Assembly (NCBI GenBank): GCA_963922535.1
Contig: CAWUIN010000027.1
Coordinates: 1-31,451 of the forward strand
Reading direction: 5' to 3'
Origin: Tectiglobus sp963922535
GTDB lineage: Bacteria > Pseudomonadota > Alphaproteobacteria > Rhizobiales > Hyphomicrobiaceae
DNA length: 31,451 nt
The stretch's first letter is position 1. Every line of letters starts with the position of its first letter. The position numbers were made by a program, and so were the translations under genes. The notes under the pieces were generated by a model. The model searched no databases. It was not told where the DNA came from and saw only the letters and a program-made list of their open reading frames with translations. Below are positions 1 to 9,940 of this stretch, one piece after another.

Positions 1-179
1 GACTGGATATCCCTGGATTATGGAGTGTGTCAGTTAATATATGGATTGGTATAAAAGCTGCGTGACGGCTTGGGTTGGCGATTTTATAAATTGGCTTTAT
101 CCGTCTGACCTGTTTGATATATAGTATTTTTTTCTAAAAGGCCAAAACATACGCCAAAAGAAACGAAAGGCTTCGGGCT

Positions 180-1592
180 TTGATCACTCCTGTTTTGTTG
201 TGCGGCGGGGCTGGAACGCGATTGTGGCCTCTCTCCCGGAAGAGTTATCCCAAACAATTTTATGAGTTTATGGGAACGGAGAATATGTTTCGGGCCGCCG
301 CGCGGCGGTTGTCAGGCGAAGAATTTGCCGAACTTCTTATTATAACCGGAGCTGATTTTCGTTTCATTGTTGCAGAGCAGCTTGAGGCCATCGGTATTAA
401 GGATAGCGCGATCTTAATTGAGCCGGCTGCCCGTAATACGGCACCGGCGGTTCTTGCCGCCGCGCTCTATCTGGCTGATCGCGACCCTGACGGTATGATG
501 CTGATCGCACCGTCCGACCATGTCATTCTTGACACCCAAGCCTTCGTCAATGCCGTTAAAGAGGGGCAATGTGAGGCAGAAAGAGGAAAGCTTGTTACCT
601 TTGGAATAAAACCAAACCGGCCGGAAACAGGATATGGCTATCTACAACTGCCCCATACTGCAGCAGACGGTGTCCAACCGTTGGAACGGTTTGTTGAAAA
701 ACCCGATCTTGAGCATGCCGAACAAATGCTAAAGGCAGGAAATTATCTATGGAACGCTGGTATTTTTCTGTTTTCCATCAAGGCAATCATGGAAGCGTTC
801 CAGATTCATGCGCCATCTCTGATTGAGCCGGTACGTAAAGCGATGCAGGCAGGCAGGCCTGATCTTTCTTTCTTTCGCATTGCGTCGGATCACTGGATGG
901 ATGTTGAAGATATCTCAATCGATTATGCGGTAATGGAAAAAGCCAGCAATCTGAGCGTTGTGCCATTTAACGGGTTCTGGTCCGATCTTGGCGGTTGGGA
1001 TGCTGTCTGGCGGGAATCGAAACAGGATACGGCAGGAAATGCGCTGTCGGGCAAGGCAATGCAGATCGATTGCAAGGATAGTCTGTTGCGCTCTGAAAGC
1101 GACGATCTTGAACTTGTCGGGATTGGTTTGAAGGATACGGTGGTTGTCGCGACCCGAGATGCAGTTCTTGTGGCTGATAAATCCCGTGCACAGGACATTA
1201 AAACTGTGGTCAGGCGACTGAAGGAAAAAGGAGCAGCACAAGCTGAAAGCTTCCCGCACGATCACCGGCCATGGGGCTGGTTTGAAACCTTGGCTCTGTC
1301 AGACAGGTTTCAGGTCAAAAGAATTGTTGTGAAGCCTGGTGCATCGCTTTCCCTGCAGTCTCATGTGCATCGATCGGAGCACTGGATTGTCGTTTCGGGC
1401 ACTGCAAAAGTGACCATAGACAATAAGATCAAATTACTGACTGAAAACGAATCGGTCTATGTCCCGCTTGGAGCGGTGCACAGGCTGGAAAACCCAGGCA
1501 AGGTTCCTATGATCCTGATTGAGGTGCAAACCGGCTCATACCTCGGAGAAGATGATATTATTCGATACGAAGATGCATACGATCGCACTTAA
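180..1592 (+). CDS. manC: Mannose-1-phosphate guanylyltransferase / mannose-6-phosphate isomerase (bifunctional, type II)
   Basis: This enzyme makes GDP-mannose from mannose-1-phosphate and GTP, and its C-terminal half interconverts fructose-6-phosphate and mannose-6-phosphate. It would supply mannose for surface polysaccharide in the cytosol. Seen: the nucleotidyltransferase signature GGAGTRLWPLSR at residues 9-20, FVEKP at 171-175, and a C-terminal cupin with a histidine cluster (QSHVHRSEHW, residues 393-402) followed by a glycine/valine-rich beta barrel. The length of 470 residues is normal for the fused AlgA/CpsB/ManC family. The start is TTG, with a GAAAGG Shine-Dalgarno about ten bases upstream; no ATG lies closer to the conserved N-terminus. 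It stands alone here, and no other polysaccharide genes are visible, though upstream genes are outside the window. algA, cpsB or xanB are equally valid names. Confidence 0.95.
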   Translation: MITPVLLCGGAGTRLWPLSRKSYPKQFYEFMGTENMFRAAARRLSGEEFAELLIITGADFRFIVAEQLEAIGIKDSAILIEPAARNTAPAVLAAALYLADRDPDGMMLIAPSDHVILDTQAFVNAVKEGQCEAERGKLVTFGIKPNRPETGYGYLQLPHTAADGVQPLERFVEKPDLEHAEQMLKAGNYLWNAGIFLFSIKAIMEAFQIHAPSLIEPVRKAMQAGRPDLSFFRIASDHWMDVEDISIDYAVMEKASNLSVVPFNGFWSDLGGWDAVWRESKQDTAGNALSGKAMQIDCKDSLLRSESDDLELVGIGLKDTVVVATRDAVLVADKSRAQDIKTVVRRLKEKGAAQAESFPHDHRPWGWFETLALSDRFQVKRIVVKPGASLSLQSHVHRSEHWIVVSGTAKVTIDNKIKLLTENESVYVPLGAVHRLENPGKVPMILIEVQTGSYLGEDDIIRYEDAYDRT

Positions 1593-2077
1593 TGATCCCC
1601 ACTCCCCAGCCAGGCGGGAAGTGAGCACCTTAGGCGCGTTGCATCATGACTGCCAGCCGGTTTTGAGATCTATGATAACTTTCAAGTTGCCATCTGATTA
1701 GCAAGATATGTCCGCTGGTCACGAAGGCGTCCAAATTTTGCTCCTGCCAGCGTTGCGGCTCGCTTATGATACTCGTATCACTGCACTCACTGCGCCTTGG
1801 CAGAAAATAAAATTTGGACGTCCTAACCCAACATTTTAAGTGAGGCAGCCCACTAGCGCCTCAGCACTTTGTTATATTTGTGAGGAGCAACGACATCCAA
1901 GTTCTCCTTGCAAATTCTCCTGGGTTTAGCCCGCGCGCGGAGTACAGAAATCGAAATGCCGTGCGACGTGTCAGAAAGAGATTTATAACAAGTATATATA
2001 CGCTGTATAATAAGACACACGAATTAATTCTGGCTTCTGGTGGGAAGACCATCGCCTAATCCGGCAACCATAATAAT
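1593..2077. other. Intergenic region with family-2 repeat, no supported gene
   Basis: This 485-base gap lies between manC and the convergent tusA-like gene. It carries the palindromic family-2 repeat (1700-1821). The rest is AT-rich with no frame that looks coding. A 63-codon minus-strand frame at 1861-2052 has neither a recognisable motif nor a good ribosome binding site. Confidence 0.6.
1700..1821. repeat. Palindromic intergenic repeat, family 2, copy A
   Basis: Outer arms CGTCCAAATTTT (from 1730) and AAAATTTGGACG (to 1819) are perfect reverse complements, with further pairing of CTGCCA with TGGCAG inside. The centre contains GATAC-TC-GTATC, another palindrome. The stretch 1750-1783 matches 21653-21686 with only about five differences, including the GATAC-N2-GTATC core. 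This is seen in the sequence; that it is a mobile or RNA element is inference. Confidence 0.65.
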
Positions 2078-2305
2078 CTATACTTTGCGCCGTATGACAA
2101 AGCGAAAGCAGGTGGATGCCGTTGATTCCAACAAGACATGTCCATTTGTGTGACAAAAAGCCTCAAAATCATCTGGCGCTCCGGTATCGGTGGCCAGAAC
2201 CACCAGTGTCGCGCCGATGGCAATTTCATTCAGTGCACGTTGTGCTTTGATGATCGGCAGCGGACACCGTAACCCCCTGACATCAAGGATTTTATCAGCC
2301 AACAC
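2078..2305 (-). CDS. TusA/SirA-family sulfur carrier protein
   Basis: A 75-residue protein of the TusA/SirA/YedF family. Members carry sulfur as a persulfide on one cysteine and pass it to tRNA thiolation, molybdenum cofactor or other pathways in the cytosol. Seen: the family signature RGLRCPLP at residues 10-17 with the sulfur-carrying Cys14, and a beta-alpha-beta layout of typical size. The start is uncertain: GTG at 2305 lies almost on top of the AGAGGGG ribosome binding site, while TTG at 2302 (one codon later) gives better spacing. It is divergent from the RND exporter, with about 290 bases shared for promoters. The specific pathway cannot be told because no partner genes are adjacent. 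Confidence 0.88.
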   Translation of the reverse strand: MLADKILDVRGLRCPLPIIKAQRALNEIAIGATLVVLATDTGAPDDFEAFCHTNGHVLLESTASTCFRFVIRRKV

Positions 2306-2599
2306 ACCCCTCTTTTAACTGGCAGCCCGTTATTTACTAAATAATTACCTGTTATTCATGCATCCAACGGCCTGCATTTGACTTGATCGCGACGGCAAAC
2401 GATGGTCAGATAAAGTATTCTGTTGCCACATTCACAATAGAATTTTGTTAGAATTGTCAATTTCTGACGGTATTGAGATTATGCATCTCGCCACCTTCGC
2501 ATTGCGCGATAACTCTTTATGATGGAAACAGGCAAAATCTACATCTTGGCGCCATTCGGTTCAACAACTGCTGACAGATAAAAGATAAATCTCATCCCA

Positions 2600-4939
2600 A
2601 TGCAAGATATTAATGAGCAAAGACGATTTCGATTTACATTTGGCCTTGAGAATTTGGGACTCATTGCCTTGCGCAGCCCTAAGCTAACGCTTCTTATTAT
2701 CTTTCTTGTCAGCGTCATGGCAATTTTCGGCATCATGAAACTGCGTGTCGACGATTCCTTATCGGAACTTTTTCGAACGGACAGTGCGGAATTTCGCCAG
2801 TATGAACTCATCGATCGCCGTTTTCCATCCAGCGAGCATGATGTTCTAGCTGTAGTGGAAGGTGAAACACTTCTAACACGCCAAGGACTTAAAGCGCTCG
2901 CCAATGCCGCGATCGATCTTCAGCTGGTGGAAGGTGTCAAAGGCCTGGTTTCGATGCTGTCAGCCCGGGAAAAACCGGATGCAACAGGTTATGCCGCACC
3001 GATTGTGCCTGATGTTTTGCCTGATGACCAATCAGAATTCCAAGACATTGTCAATGATTTGCGTAATAACGAGGTTGTCAAAGGAAAATTTCTTTCCGAT
3101 GATGGACGCCTTGCACTTATTGTCATGGCGTTGGATCGCACGGTCATCGCTGAAAAAGGCACACGAGGGGTCATCAACGATATTCAGCGTTACGCGCAAG
3201 CTGCACTTGCAGATAGCGGTCTGCAAGTCAAGCTAACCGGCGCCCCCGTCATGCAGCTGGAAATACGCAATGCAGTCGAACGCGATCGTTTGATCTACAA
3301 CGGGCTTGGATTTATTCTTGGAGCCCTGACAGCCTTTTTGTTCTTCCGACGGCTGTCGCTCACGCTGCTGGCTGTGCTCGGCCCAAGCATTGCAATTTTA
3401 TGGACATTAGGTGTCGTTGGCAGTCTGGATTTCCGGCTTAATCTCTTCATTAACGTCTTGACGCCTCTCATTCTGGTGGCCGGCTTCTCAGACTCCATGC
3501 ATCTTGTCTTTGCCATCAGACGCGATATTCTGGCTGGTAAGGACCGTCTCGAGGCAGCACGCCATGCGGTTCGCGAGGTTGCTCCGGCGTGTCTTTTGAC
3601 AGCGATGAACGCCACCCTGGCGATCTTATCTTTTGCTCTGGCTGAATCCGCATTGATCAGAACATTCGGCCTGGCTGCAATCATTGCTGTGAGCATTTCA
3701 TACTTAGCCGTTGCCGTTGTTGTGCCCACGCTGGCGGTTTTTCTGATCCGACGTGAAACAGAACACAAGACAAGTGGTGGACCGGAAGATAACAGCGCAA
3801 TGCGCATGCTTAAGTGGGTAACTGAAGCGATAGTTCGTAAGGTGATTGACTATCCAACCTTCTGGTTTTCGGCAGGCATTGCCACCGTTATCGTTACAGG
3901 CATCATATACACACAGCTTGAACCGAGATATCGCCTTGCGGATCAGGTGCCCGACAAAGAACAGGCTCTGGACGCGACATCCAAGCTTGACGAAAAATTA
4001 ACCGGCGCCAATCCAGTACACATCATGATTGAGTGGAAGGACGACAAGGATGTCTACGATCCTCAAACTCTTGCTGTGATCGCGGCTGCACACAGGGTTC
4101 TGGAGGAAAATGCCGGCCTCGGCAACGTCTGGTCCCTTGAAAGTTTACGACGCTGGCTTGGCGACGCTGGCGATAGCAGTGTCGAAACTATAAAGGCCTA
4201 TGTCAATATTCTGCCGGTTCACCTGCGATTGCGCTTTATCGCCGAAGACGGAAAGGCCATTCTGGTTACCGGTCGTCTGCCGGACGTTAACGCCAGTGAA
4301 ATTCTTCCCCGTGTGGAATTGATTGACAACGCTCTACAGCGCATCCGCGATGCCAATCCAGGCTACGAAATTTCCGTTACTGGATTATCTGCAATTGCTG
4401 CACGCAACTCAGCTAAGCTCATTAGCGAGCTCAACTGGGGGCTGATCGGTGATATGTTCATTATCTTCATATTTCTTGGGCTTGCGCTGCGTTCCATATT
4501 GGCAAGTTTTGTCAGTGTCCTGCCGTCGCTTTTCCCGATCTTTGTCACTGGTACAGTTCTATGGTTTTCCGGCTCCGGACTGCAATTTGCCTCTATTATC
4601 GCAATCACTGTCGCTTTTGCGCTTGCGATTGACTCAACCATTCACTTTTTAAACCGTTATCATATAGAAGAAGCCCGTCTCGGGCCAACGGCCGGCTATC
4701 GGGCCAGTCTGCTCGCCAGCGTCCATCACATCGGGCCAGTCGTCGTGCTGACAACAATCATACTGGCACTTGGGCTTGGGGTGACGGTATTATCGGATCT
4801 GCCATCGCTTCGTCTTTTCGGCTTTTTGACATCGGTTTGTCTTTTGGCCTCACTGATCGGACAATTGATTATTTTGCCGTCAGCGATCGTGTTTTACCGG
4901 CGCATATGGCCGCTGCAATCTGATGATCGGGTTGGCTGA
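2600..4939 (+). CDS. RND superfamily exporter (MMPL / HAE3 type)
   Basis: A 779-residue inner-membrane protein of the RND superfamily with the duplicated MMPL plan. Seen: one membrane span near residues 30-50, a large outside loop to about 210, a block of spans at about 215-400 (sterol-sensing-like), a span near 425-445, a second loop, and a final block of spans near 615-775. The pattern of an acidic residue inside a hydrophobic helix (GFSDSMH near 295 and ALAIDSTIH near 675) fits the proton relay of this superfamily. Relatives export hydrophobic or lipid-like compounds, for example HpnN with hopanoids. No hopanoid genes or membrane-fusion partner are next to it, so the substrate is unknown. 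It is a single-gene unit transcribed away from the tusA-like gene. Confidence 0.88.
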   Translation: MQDINEQRRFRFTFGLENLGLIALRSPKLTLLIIFLVSVMAIFGIMKLRVDDSLSELFRTDSAEFRQYELIDRRFPSSEHDVLAVVEGETLLTRQGLKALANAAIDLQLVEGVKGLVSMLSAREKPDATGYAAPIVPDVLPDDQSEFQDIVNDLRNNEVVKGKFLSDDGRLALIVMALDRTVIAEKGTRGVINDIQRYAQAALADSGLQVKLTGAPVMQLEIRNAVERDRLIYNGLGFILGALTAFLFFRRLSLTLLAVLGPSIAILWTLGVVGSLDFRLNLFINVLTPLILVAGFSDSMHLVFAIRRDILAGKDRLEAARHAVREVAPACLLTAMNATLAILSFALAESALIRTFGLAAIIAVSISYLAVAVVVPTLAVFLIRRETEHKTSGGPEDNSAMRMLKWVTEAIVRKVIDYPTFWFSAGIATVIVTGIIYTQLEPRYRLADQVPDKEQALDATSKLDEKLTGANPVHIMIEWKDDKDVYDPQTLAVIAAAHRVLEENAGLGNVWSLESLRRWLGDAGDSSVETIKAYVNILPVHLRLRFIAEDGKAILVTGRLPDVNASEILPRVELIDNALQRIRDANPGYEISVTGLSAIAARNSAKLISELNWGLIGDMFIIFIFLGLALRSILASFVSVLPSLFPIFVTGTVLWFSGSGLQFASIIAITVAFALAIDSTIHFLNRYHIEEARLGPTAGYRASLLASVHHIGPVVVLTTIILALGLGVTVLSDLPSLRLFGFLTSVCLLASLIGQLIILPSAIVFYRRIWPLQSDDRVG

Positions 4940-5460
4940 GTGTAAAATTAGCTGAAAAACCGTTGTCCCTGCTACATGCGAACCTTACGATGCAGTACAT
5001 GGAGTTAGGGCACCCATCGCTGTCAGGCAAGGCGCGTGAAATTCTAAAATTAAAGTGTTAGCATCACAGCGATACTGCACACTCAAAGCACTTGACAACG
5101 GACATAACAGCGTCGAGTTACTCGCAGAAGTAAGGACTATTTTATTTACATTTCTGGTGTCATGCTTAGCCTACAGATTACGGAGCGCTTAGGTCGCGCC
5201 TCCGTTGCGGCTGCCAAGCCGTGGAGAACAAAGGCAAAGTGGCTTTATGGCCAAGTACTTTTATGATTGATGAAATTTCATCATGCAGAGCATATTCGAG
5301 CATGAGCGACGCACAAATAGGTCGGCTTCGCTAAATTCTTCGGGGCGCGATGAGGTTTCCTGCAATTAGAGTTAAGCTCGTTTGATGGAGCTCGAACATG
5401 CCTTGCTGGACGACAAAAATTCGTCTCCGCCGGGATGCGTGCGGTAAGTGACGATGCGCC
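4940..5460. other. Intergenic region with family-1 repeat
   Basis: This 521-base gap separates the exporter from the convergent L31 gene. The part from 5282 to about 5445 is a family-1 repeat copy. The earlier part (4940-5280) has several short inverted repeats, such as GGAG/CTCC around 5183-5205, but no supported gene. Confidence 0.55.
5282..5445 (+). repeat. Family-1 intergenic repeat, copy D
   Basis: It begins with CATGCAGAGCATATTCGAG, identical over 19 bases to 12867-12885, and continues co-linearly with that copy (AATTCTTC...CGCG, CGTTTGATGG, CCTTG...AAAAATTCG). It ends in a hairpin, GACGA (5409-5413) pairing with TCGTC (5421-5425) around an A-rich loop, then GCCGG and GCGG. The other copies have the same layout with different stem sequences. 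Confidence 0.6.
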
Positions 5461-5685
5461 TTAGAACAGACCTTCAAATTTCTTTTTAAACCGAGACAAA
5501 CGGCCACCGCGGTCCATCAATCGCTGATCGCCACCAGTCCAGGCCGGATGCGAATTTGGATCGATATCCAATGTCAGTGTATCGCCTTCGCTGCCGTAGG
5601 TTGAATAAGTAACAAACTCGGTTCCATCCGTCATAACAACTTTGATCTGATGATAATCCGGATGAAGTTCAGGATCGCGCTTCAT
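5461..5685 (-). CDS. rpmE: 50S ribosomal protein L31
   Basis: A structural protein of the large ribosomal subunit that helps bridge the two subunits. At 74 residues the length is normal. Seen: the family start DPELHPDYHQIKV, then TDGTEF, the motif DIDPNSHPAWTG and a basic C-terminus. It has no cysteines, so it is the zinc-independent (C-minus) form, common in alphaproteobacteria. The ATG at 5685 has a purine-rich upstream stretch (GGATATAAATC). It is transcribed away from the ABC transporter, an arrangement I recall from other alphaproteobacteria. Confidence 0.95.
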   Translation of the reverse strand: MKRDPELHPDYHQIKVVMTDGTEFVTYSTYGSEGDTLTLDIDPNSHPAWTGGDQRLMDRGGRLSRFKKKFEGLF

Positions 5686-5971
5686 GATTTATATCCAAAT
5701 ATCCAATTCAAACGTATCGTTACCTATATGCAGGTGCATGACAACAAAAAATGTCAACCTTGAAGCAATTGCGGCGATATTCTTCTGTCAAAGGAAAAAT
5801 ATATAACCTATATCGAAATGCTACGCAAGAATATAACCGTATTAAATCATCGCATCGCACGCCCACATATGCAAATGGCTGACGAAAGCCAGTTTGGCAA
5901 CCCTTTCGGGATTGTTCCCGCGCGATGCTGAGCCACGTCTGTCGTAAAGCTTGAAAACTGGAAAGATGACA

Positions 5972-7792
5972 ATGAAGGCATTGGCATTGCAAGAGATTAA
6001 GCAAACCTTTTACCAGCAGCTGCGGCGCTCTTCAGCCAAGTTCGCGCCCAAAGCGAATATACGGCCATTGCTGACGTTCCTTCCCTACGTATTGCGCTAC
6101 CGCCAGCATGTCATAATGGCCTGCTTCGCTCTCATCGCCTCTGCCATTATGATGCTGGTTTTGCCAATTGCTGTGCGACGGATGATCGACAACGGCTTTG
6201 TTGCCGGCAATGTGGATACGATCGCTCAGTACTTCTTAGGCATGATCGCGGTTGGCGCTTTGCTGTCGCTGGCCAGCGCAACCAGATTTTACCTGGTAAA
6301 CTGGCTGGGAGAGCGTGTTGTTGCAGATCTGCGTGCCGATATATTTCGCCATTTGACAACGCTTGGACCCGCTTACTTCGATACGATCCATTCCGGTGAA
6401 ATTATGAGCAGGCTCACAGCTGACACAACCCAAATCAAATCGGCGGCCGGGACTGCGATCAGCCAGGCCGTACGTTCCTCGATCATGGTTGTTGGCGCGC
6501 TGATCATGATGTTTGTGACCAGTGCTAAGCTGTCCTTGATGGTCCTCCTGGCAATTCCCCTTATCATTATTCCGCTGATCGGATTCGGCCGTTCCGTCCG
6601 GTATCTGTCGCGTTCTGCGCAGGACAGTCTCGCAAATGCCTCGGCCTATGCTGCTGAAAATCTTGCCGCTGTGCGCACAATGCAGGCGTTTGGCGCGGAG
6701 CATCCCATCGCATCGCGTTTTGACCGTGCCGTGGAAAGCGCCTTTGAAGCAGCACGATCGCGACTGATTTCAAGGGCGGGGCTTACGGCGCTTGCGATGT
6801 TCTTATTGATAAGCAGCATTGTTGTCGTGCTGTGGATCGGCGCAGCCATGGTCATCGCCGGAACAATGTCTGGTGGCCAGCTCAGCCAGTTTGTTCTCTA
6901 CGCTATTTTTGTCGGTGGCGCGCTCAGCCAACTCTCAGATGTCTGGGGAGAGGTCCAGCAGGCAGCTGGTGCATCCGAGAGGCTGGCAGAACTTCTTGCA
7001 GTTCAGCCGCAGGTTAAAGAGGCTGAAAAGCCACGGGCGATACCAATCGCAACGTCTGAACGCGGACGGGTTTCATTTCATAATGTCAGTTTTGTTTATC
7101 CAAGCCAGCCTGATGCTTTTTCGCTTAAGGATATTTCCTTTGAAGCTGCCGCCGGCCAGAAAATAGCGTTGGTTGGCCCCTCTGGGGCAGGAAAATCCTC
7201 AATTTTCAATTTGTTATTGCGCTTTTATGATCCCACAGACGGGCGTATCGAGATCGACGGCATCGATATTTCCCAGGCACGTCTGTCGGATGTACGTGCC
7301 CGCATGGCGCTGGTTCCGCAGGACATCGCGATTTTTGACGATACGGTTGACGAGAATATACGCTATGGCATGACAAACTGCACACCGGAAGCGATCGTGC
7401 AGGCGGCACAAATTGCTCAAGCCCACGATTTCATCAGCAAAATGGGGAATGGTTACAATACCCGCCTAGGCGAGCGTGGCGTTATTCTTTCGGGCGGCCA
7501 GCGCCAGCGTTTAGCGATTGCACGCGCCGTGTTGCGGGATCCGGCTATTTTGCTATTGGACGAAGCGACAAGCGCCCTTGATGCGCAAAGCGAGAACGCG
7601 ATCCGGGCCGCCCTTGAAAAGGCGATGCAGGGGCGCACGACGATTATTATTACGCATAGACTTGCCACAGCGCAGACGGCTGACAAAATCATCGTATTCG
7701 ACAGTGGCAGAATCGTCGGGCAGGGTAGCCATGATGAACTGATCCGCGAAGGTGGTCTTTATCAACGCTTTGTCGAATTGCAGCTTGCTTGA
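5972..7792 (+). CDS. ABC transporter half-molecule, fused permease and ATPase (MsbA-like exporter)
   Basis: A type IV ABC exporter subunit, expected to act as a homodimer in the inner membrane. Seen: about six membrane spans in residues 40-320, then an ATPase domain with Walker A GPSGAGKSS near residue 402, signature LSGGQRQR near 506, Walker B ILLLDEATSALD with Asp530-Glu531, and H-loop His562. I chose the ATG at 5972 because GGAAAG lies six bases upstream; an ATG at 5966 and a TTG at 5951 in the same frame are alternatives with worse spacing. The length of 606 residues fits MsbA and its relatives. The substrate is unknown: lipid A precursors, lipids and drugs are all moved by this family. 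It is divergent from rpmE. Confidence 0.92.
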   Translation: MKALALQEIKQTFYQQLRRSSAKFAPKANIRPLLTFLPYVLRYRQHVIMACFALIASAIMMLVLPIAVRRMIDNGFVAGNVDTIAQYFLGMIAVGALLSLASATRFYLVNWLGERVVADLRADIFRHLTTLGPAYFDTIHSGEIMSRLTADTTQIKSAAGTAISQAVRSSIMVVGALIMMFVTSAKLSLMVLLAIPLIIIPLIGFGRSVRYLSRSAQDSLANASAYAAENLAAVRTMQAFGAEHPIASRFDRAVESAFEAARSRLISRAGLTALAMFLLISSIVVVLWIGAAMVIAGTMSGGQLSQFVLYAIFVGGALSQLSDVWGEVQQAAGASERLAELLAVQPQVKEAEKPRAIPIATSERGRVSFHNVSFVYPSQPDAFSLKDISFEAAAGQKIALVGPSGAGKSSIFNLLLRFYDPTDGRIEIDGIDISQARLSDVRARMALVPQDIAIFDDTVDENIRYGMTNCTPEAIVQAAQIAQAHDFISKMGNGYNTRLGERGVILSGGQRQRLAIARAVLRDPAILLLDEATSALDAQSENAIRAALEKAMQGRTTIIITHRLATAQTADKIIVFDSGRIVGQGSHDELIREGGLYQRFVELQLA

Positions 7793-7809
7793 ACACGGCC
7801 TGCGGCGAG

Positions 7810-7850
7810 CTGTTTGTATCGATTAAAATGTCGGGTTGCGATGGCTTAAC
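7810..7850. repeat. Partial family-2 repeat, copy B
   Basis: AGCTGTTTGTATCGATTAAA and the following bases match 21598-21640 (AGCCGTCTGTATCGCTTAAA...) with about 20 of the first 27 bases identical, including AAAATGTC. Only the left end of the family seems to be present here. Alignment was by eye. Confidence 0.45.
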
Positions 7851-8009
7851 GATTTGTGTTAAGGGTTTCTGAAATCAATATGAGTGCAAATATTGCAGTC
7901 TTGGTTTTTTTGTGCCTCTCCTAAAACACTTAAATGGCAAGTTAGCTGCTGCAATCGTCGGTAGTTATCGTGTTGTTTTGGATAAGAGATGGACAAACTT
8001 GCATCCTTG

Positions 8010-8094
<85 letters not shown>

Positions 8095-8169
8095 AGGTAT
8101 GGCAAGTTTCAGCAGGTTGGCATTCAGATAAAAGTCGCGCGTTAAGCGGTATTGCCGCGTAGAGGATAT

Positions 8170-9552
8170 ATGCAGGTAACGGAAACAAACGCCGAGGGGC
8201 TGCGGCGTGAAATTCAAATCGTTGTGCCCGTTCAGGATCTCAACGAACGGTGTAACAAGCGGCTTGATGAAATCAAGGACAGCGTTGAAATCCGCGGTTT
8301 CCGCAAGGGCAGGGTTCCTAAGCCTCACCTTAAGAAGATCTATGGCCGCCGCCTGATGCTTGAAGTCATGCAGGAAGCGGTGGAACAGAGCAGTCAACAG
8401 GCGTTGACGGATCGCAACGAACGCCCTGCTGCACAGCCCGAAATCCAATTTCCCGAAGACGAAGGCGAGATTGAGGATATTGTCAAGGGCGCGAAAGATT
8501 TCTCCTATTCCATGCGCTACGAGATCATTCCACCGATTGAGCTTGTTGATTTTGCGACGTTGGAAGTCGAACGTCTTGTATCTGATGTCGAAGACGATGA
8601 AGTTAATGAGCAACTCGAAATCATTGCAGCACGCAACGTAACCTATGTCGCGGATAACGAGGCAGAGGCAGGCGATGGCGATCAGCTCAAGATTGATTTC
8701 GTCGGGCGTATTGACGGCGAGGCATTTGATGGTGGCAATGCCGAAGACATTGACATCGTGATTGGTCAGTCAGGTTTCATTGACGGTTTTGAGGAAGGTC
8801 TGAAGGGCGGCAGGGCTGGCGAGGAACGGCAGGTAATGGCGACGTTCCCGGAAGACTACACAGTTGAGGAATTAAAGGGCAAGGATGCCATTTTTGACGT
8901 CACGATCAAAGAAGTTGGCAAACCGCAAAAACCAGCTATCGACGACGAATTTGCCCAGAGCGTCGGCATGGAGGATCTTGAGAAGCTGAAGGACGCAATC
9001 AGGGCGCAGATCGGCCGCGAATACGAGCAGATTTCTCGCGCCAAAGTCAAACGTCGGATTCTCGATATACTTGACGAGAAGCATGCCTTTGAGCTGCCCC
9101 GGACATTAAGCGAAGCCGAATTTGAATCAATCTGGAAACAGCACACCCAAAATATAGAGGGTGAAGGCAGATCCATGGAAGATATGGGCAAGCCGGAAGA
9201 GGAATTACGCACGGATTACCAAAAGATTGCCGATCGCAGAGTACGTCTCGGTCTCGTGATTGGCGAGATTGGCGAACGCTTTGAGGTGCAGGTCGAACAG
9301 TCTGAACTACGCGAGGCGATGGTGCAGCAGGCGCGGCGTTTTCGTGGGAGTGAACATCATGTCTACGAATATTTTGAGAAAACGCCTGGGGCTATAGACC
9401 AGTTACGCGTGCCTATCTTCGAAGATAAGGTCATCGATCTGCTCTTAAGCAAAGTGAACTTGACTGATCGCAAGGTTTCCAAGGAAGAGCTGATGAAGCC
9501 GATTGACGATGAACTTATCGATGGAGCGGCCGAGCCAGAGCGCGACGACTAA
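8170..9552 (+). CDS. tig: Trigger factor, ribosome-associated chaperone
   Basis: Trigger factor binds the ribosome at the exit tunnel and shields new chains; it also has a prolyl isomerase domain. Seen: the ribosome-binding signature GFRKGRVP at residues 43-50, an FKBP-like domain around residues 150-240 (GDQLKIDFVGRIDGEAF), and a long helical C-terminal domain with an acidic tail. The start at 8170 gives the usual N-terminus MQVTET, with AGAGG just upstream; an in-frame TTG at 8152 is less likely. The length of 460 residues is normal. It heads the tig-clpP-clpX-lon series, though a 388-base gap separates it from clpP, so clpP probably has its own promoter. Confidence 0.97.
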   Translation: MQVTETNAEGLRREIQIVVPVQDLNERCNKRLDEIKDSVEIRGFRKGRVPKPHLKKIYGRRLMLEVMQEAVEQSSQQALTDRNERPAAQPEIQFPEDEGEIEDIVKGAKDFSYSMRYEIIPPIELVDFATLEVERLVSDVEDDEVNEQLEIIAARNVTYVADNEAEAGDGDQLKIDFVGRIDGEAFDGGNAEDIDIVIGQSGFIDGFEEGLKGGRAGEERQVMATFPEDYTVEELKGKDAIFDVTIKEVGKPQKPAIDDEFAQSVGMEDLEKLKDAIRAQIGREYEQISRAKVKRRILDILDEKHAFELPRTLSEAEFESIWKQHTQNIEGEGRSMEDMGKPEEELRTDYQKIADRRVRLGLVIGEIGERFEVQVEQSELREAMVQQARRFRGSEHHVYEYFEKTPGAIDQLRVPIFEDKVIDLLLSKVNLTDRKVSKEELMKPIDDELIDGAAEPERDD

Positions 9553-9940
9553 AGCGCGGCATCCGGCACGGACATGATCCGCCTGGCACGGTGCTTTCAG
9601 GGTTGTTTAAAATTCACGCCATAAATTCGACAGTCCGGCTTGAGTAAACATATCGAGTTTGCGTCTCAGACGCAGTGTGCAAGCACGACTTTGTGGAAAT
9701 GGCTGAAAACTTGAAGGCTTTGCACCAAGCTGTGTGACAGCTGTGTTAGAATGTCATTAATCGATTCTTCTGTTCCAATACATACTCTCGAGCACTACGT
9801 CCCATACATGGGGGCTTGCAGAGCATACGATTATGGTCAGACTGGCACAGCATGGCGTATTGATATTGCTTTTGCCTCCATCCGAAGCCAGCAATGGCCA
9901 ATACTGTTAACTTGCCGCCTCAGCATTTGAAAGGTTTCTT
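9553..9940. other. tig-clpP intergenic region
   Basis: This 388-base gap has no supported gene and should hold the clpP promoter. I could not pick out a convincing heat-shock (RpoH) promoter by eye. A short stretch near 9811-9823 (GCAGAGCATA) resembles the left end of the family-1 repeat, but the similarity is not sustained. Confidence 0.5.

Noticed and set aside
1..179. Possible 3' end of an upstream gene
   Set aside because: All three plus frames close within the first 63 bases, and none of the short tails shows anything recognisable, so no gene end can be assigned.
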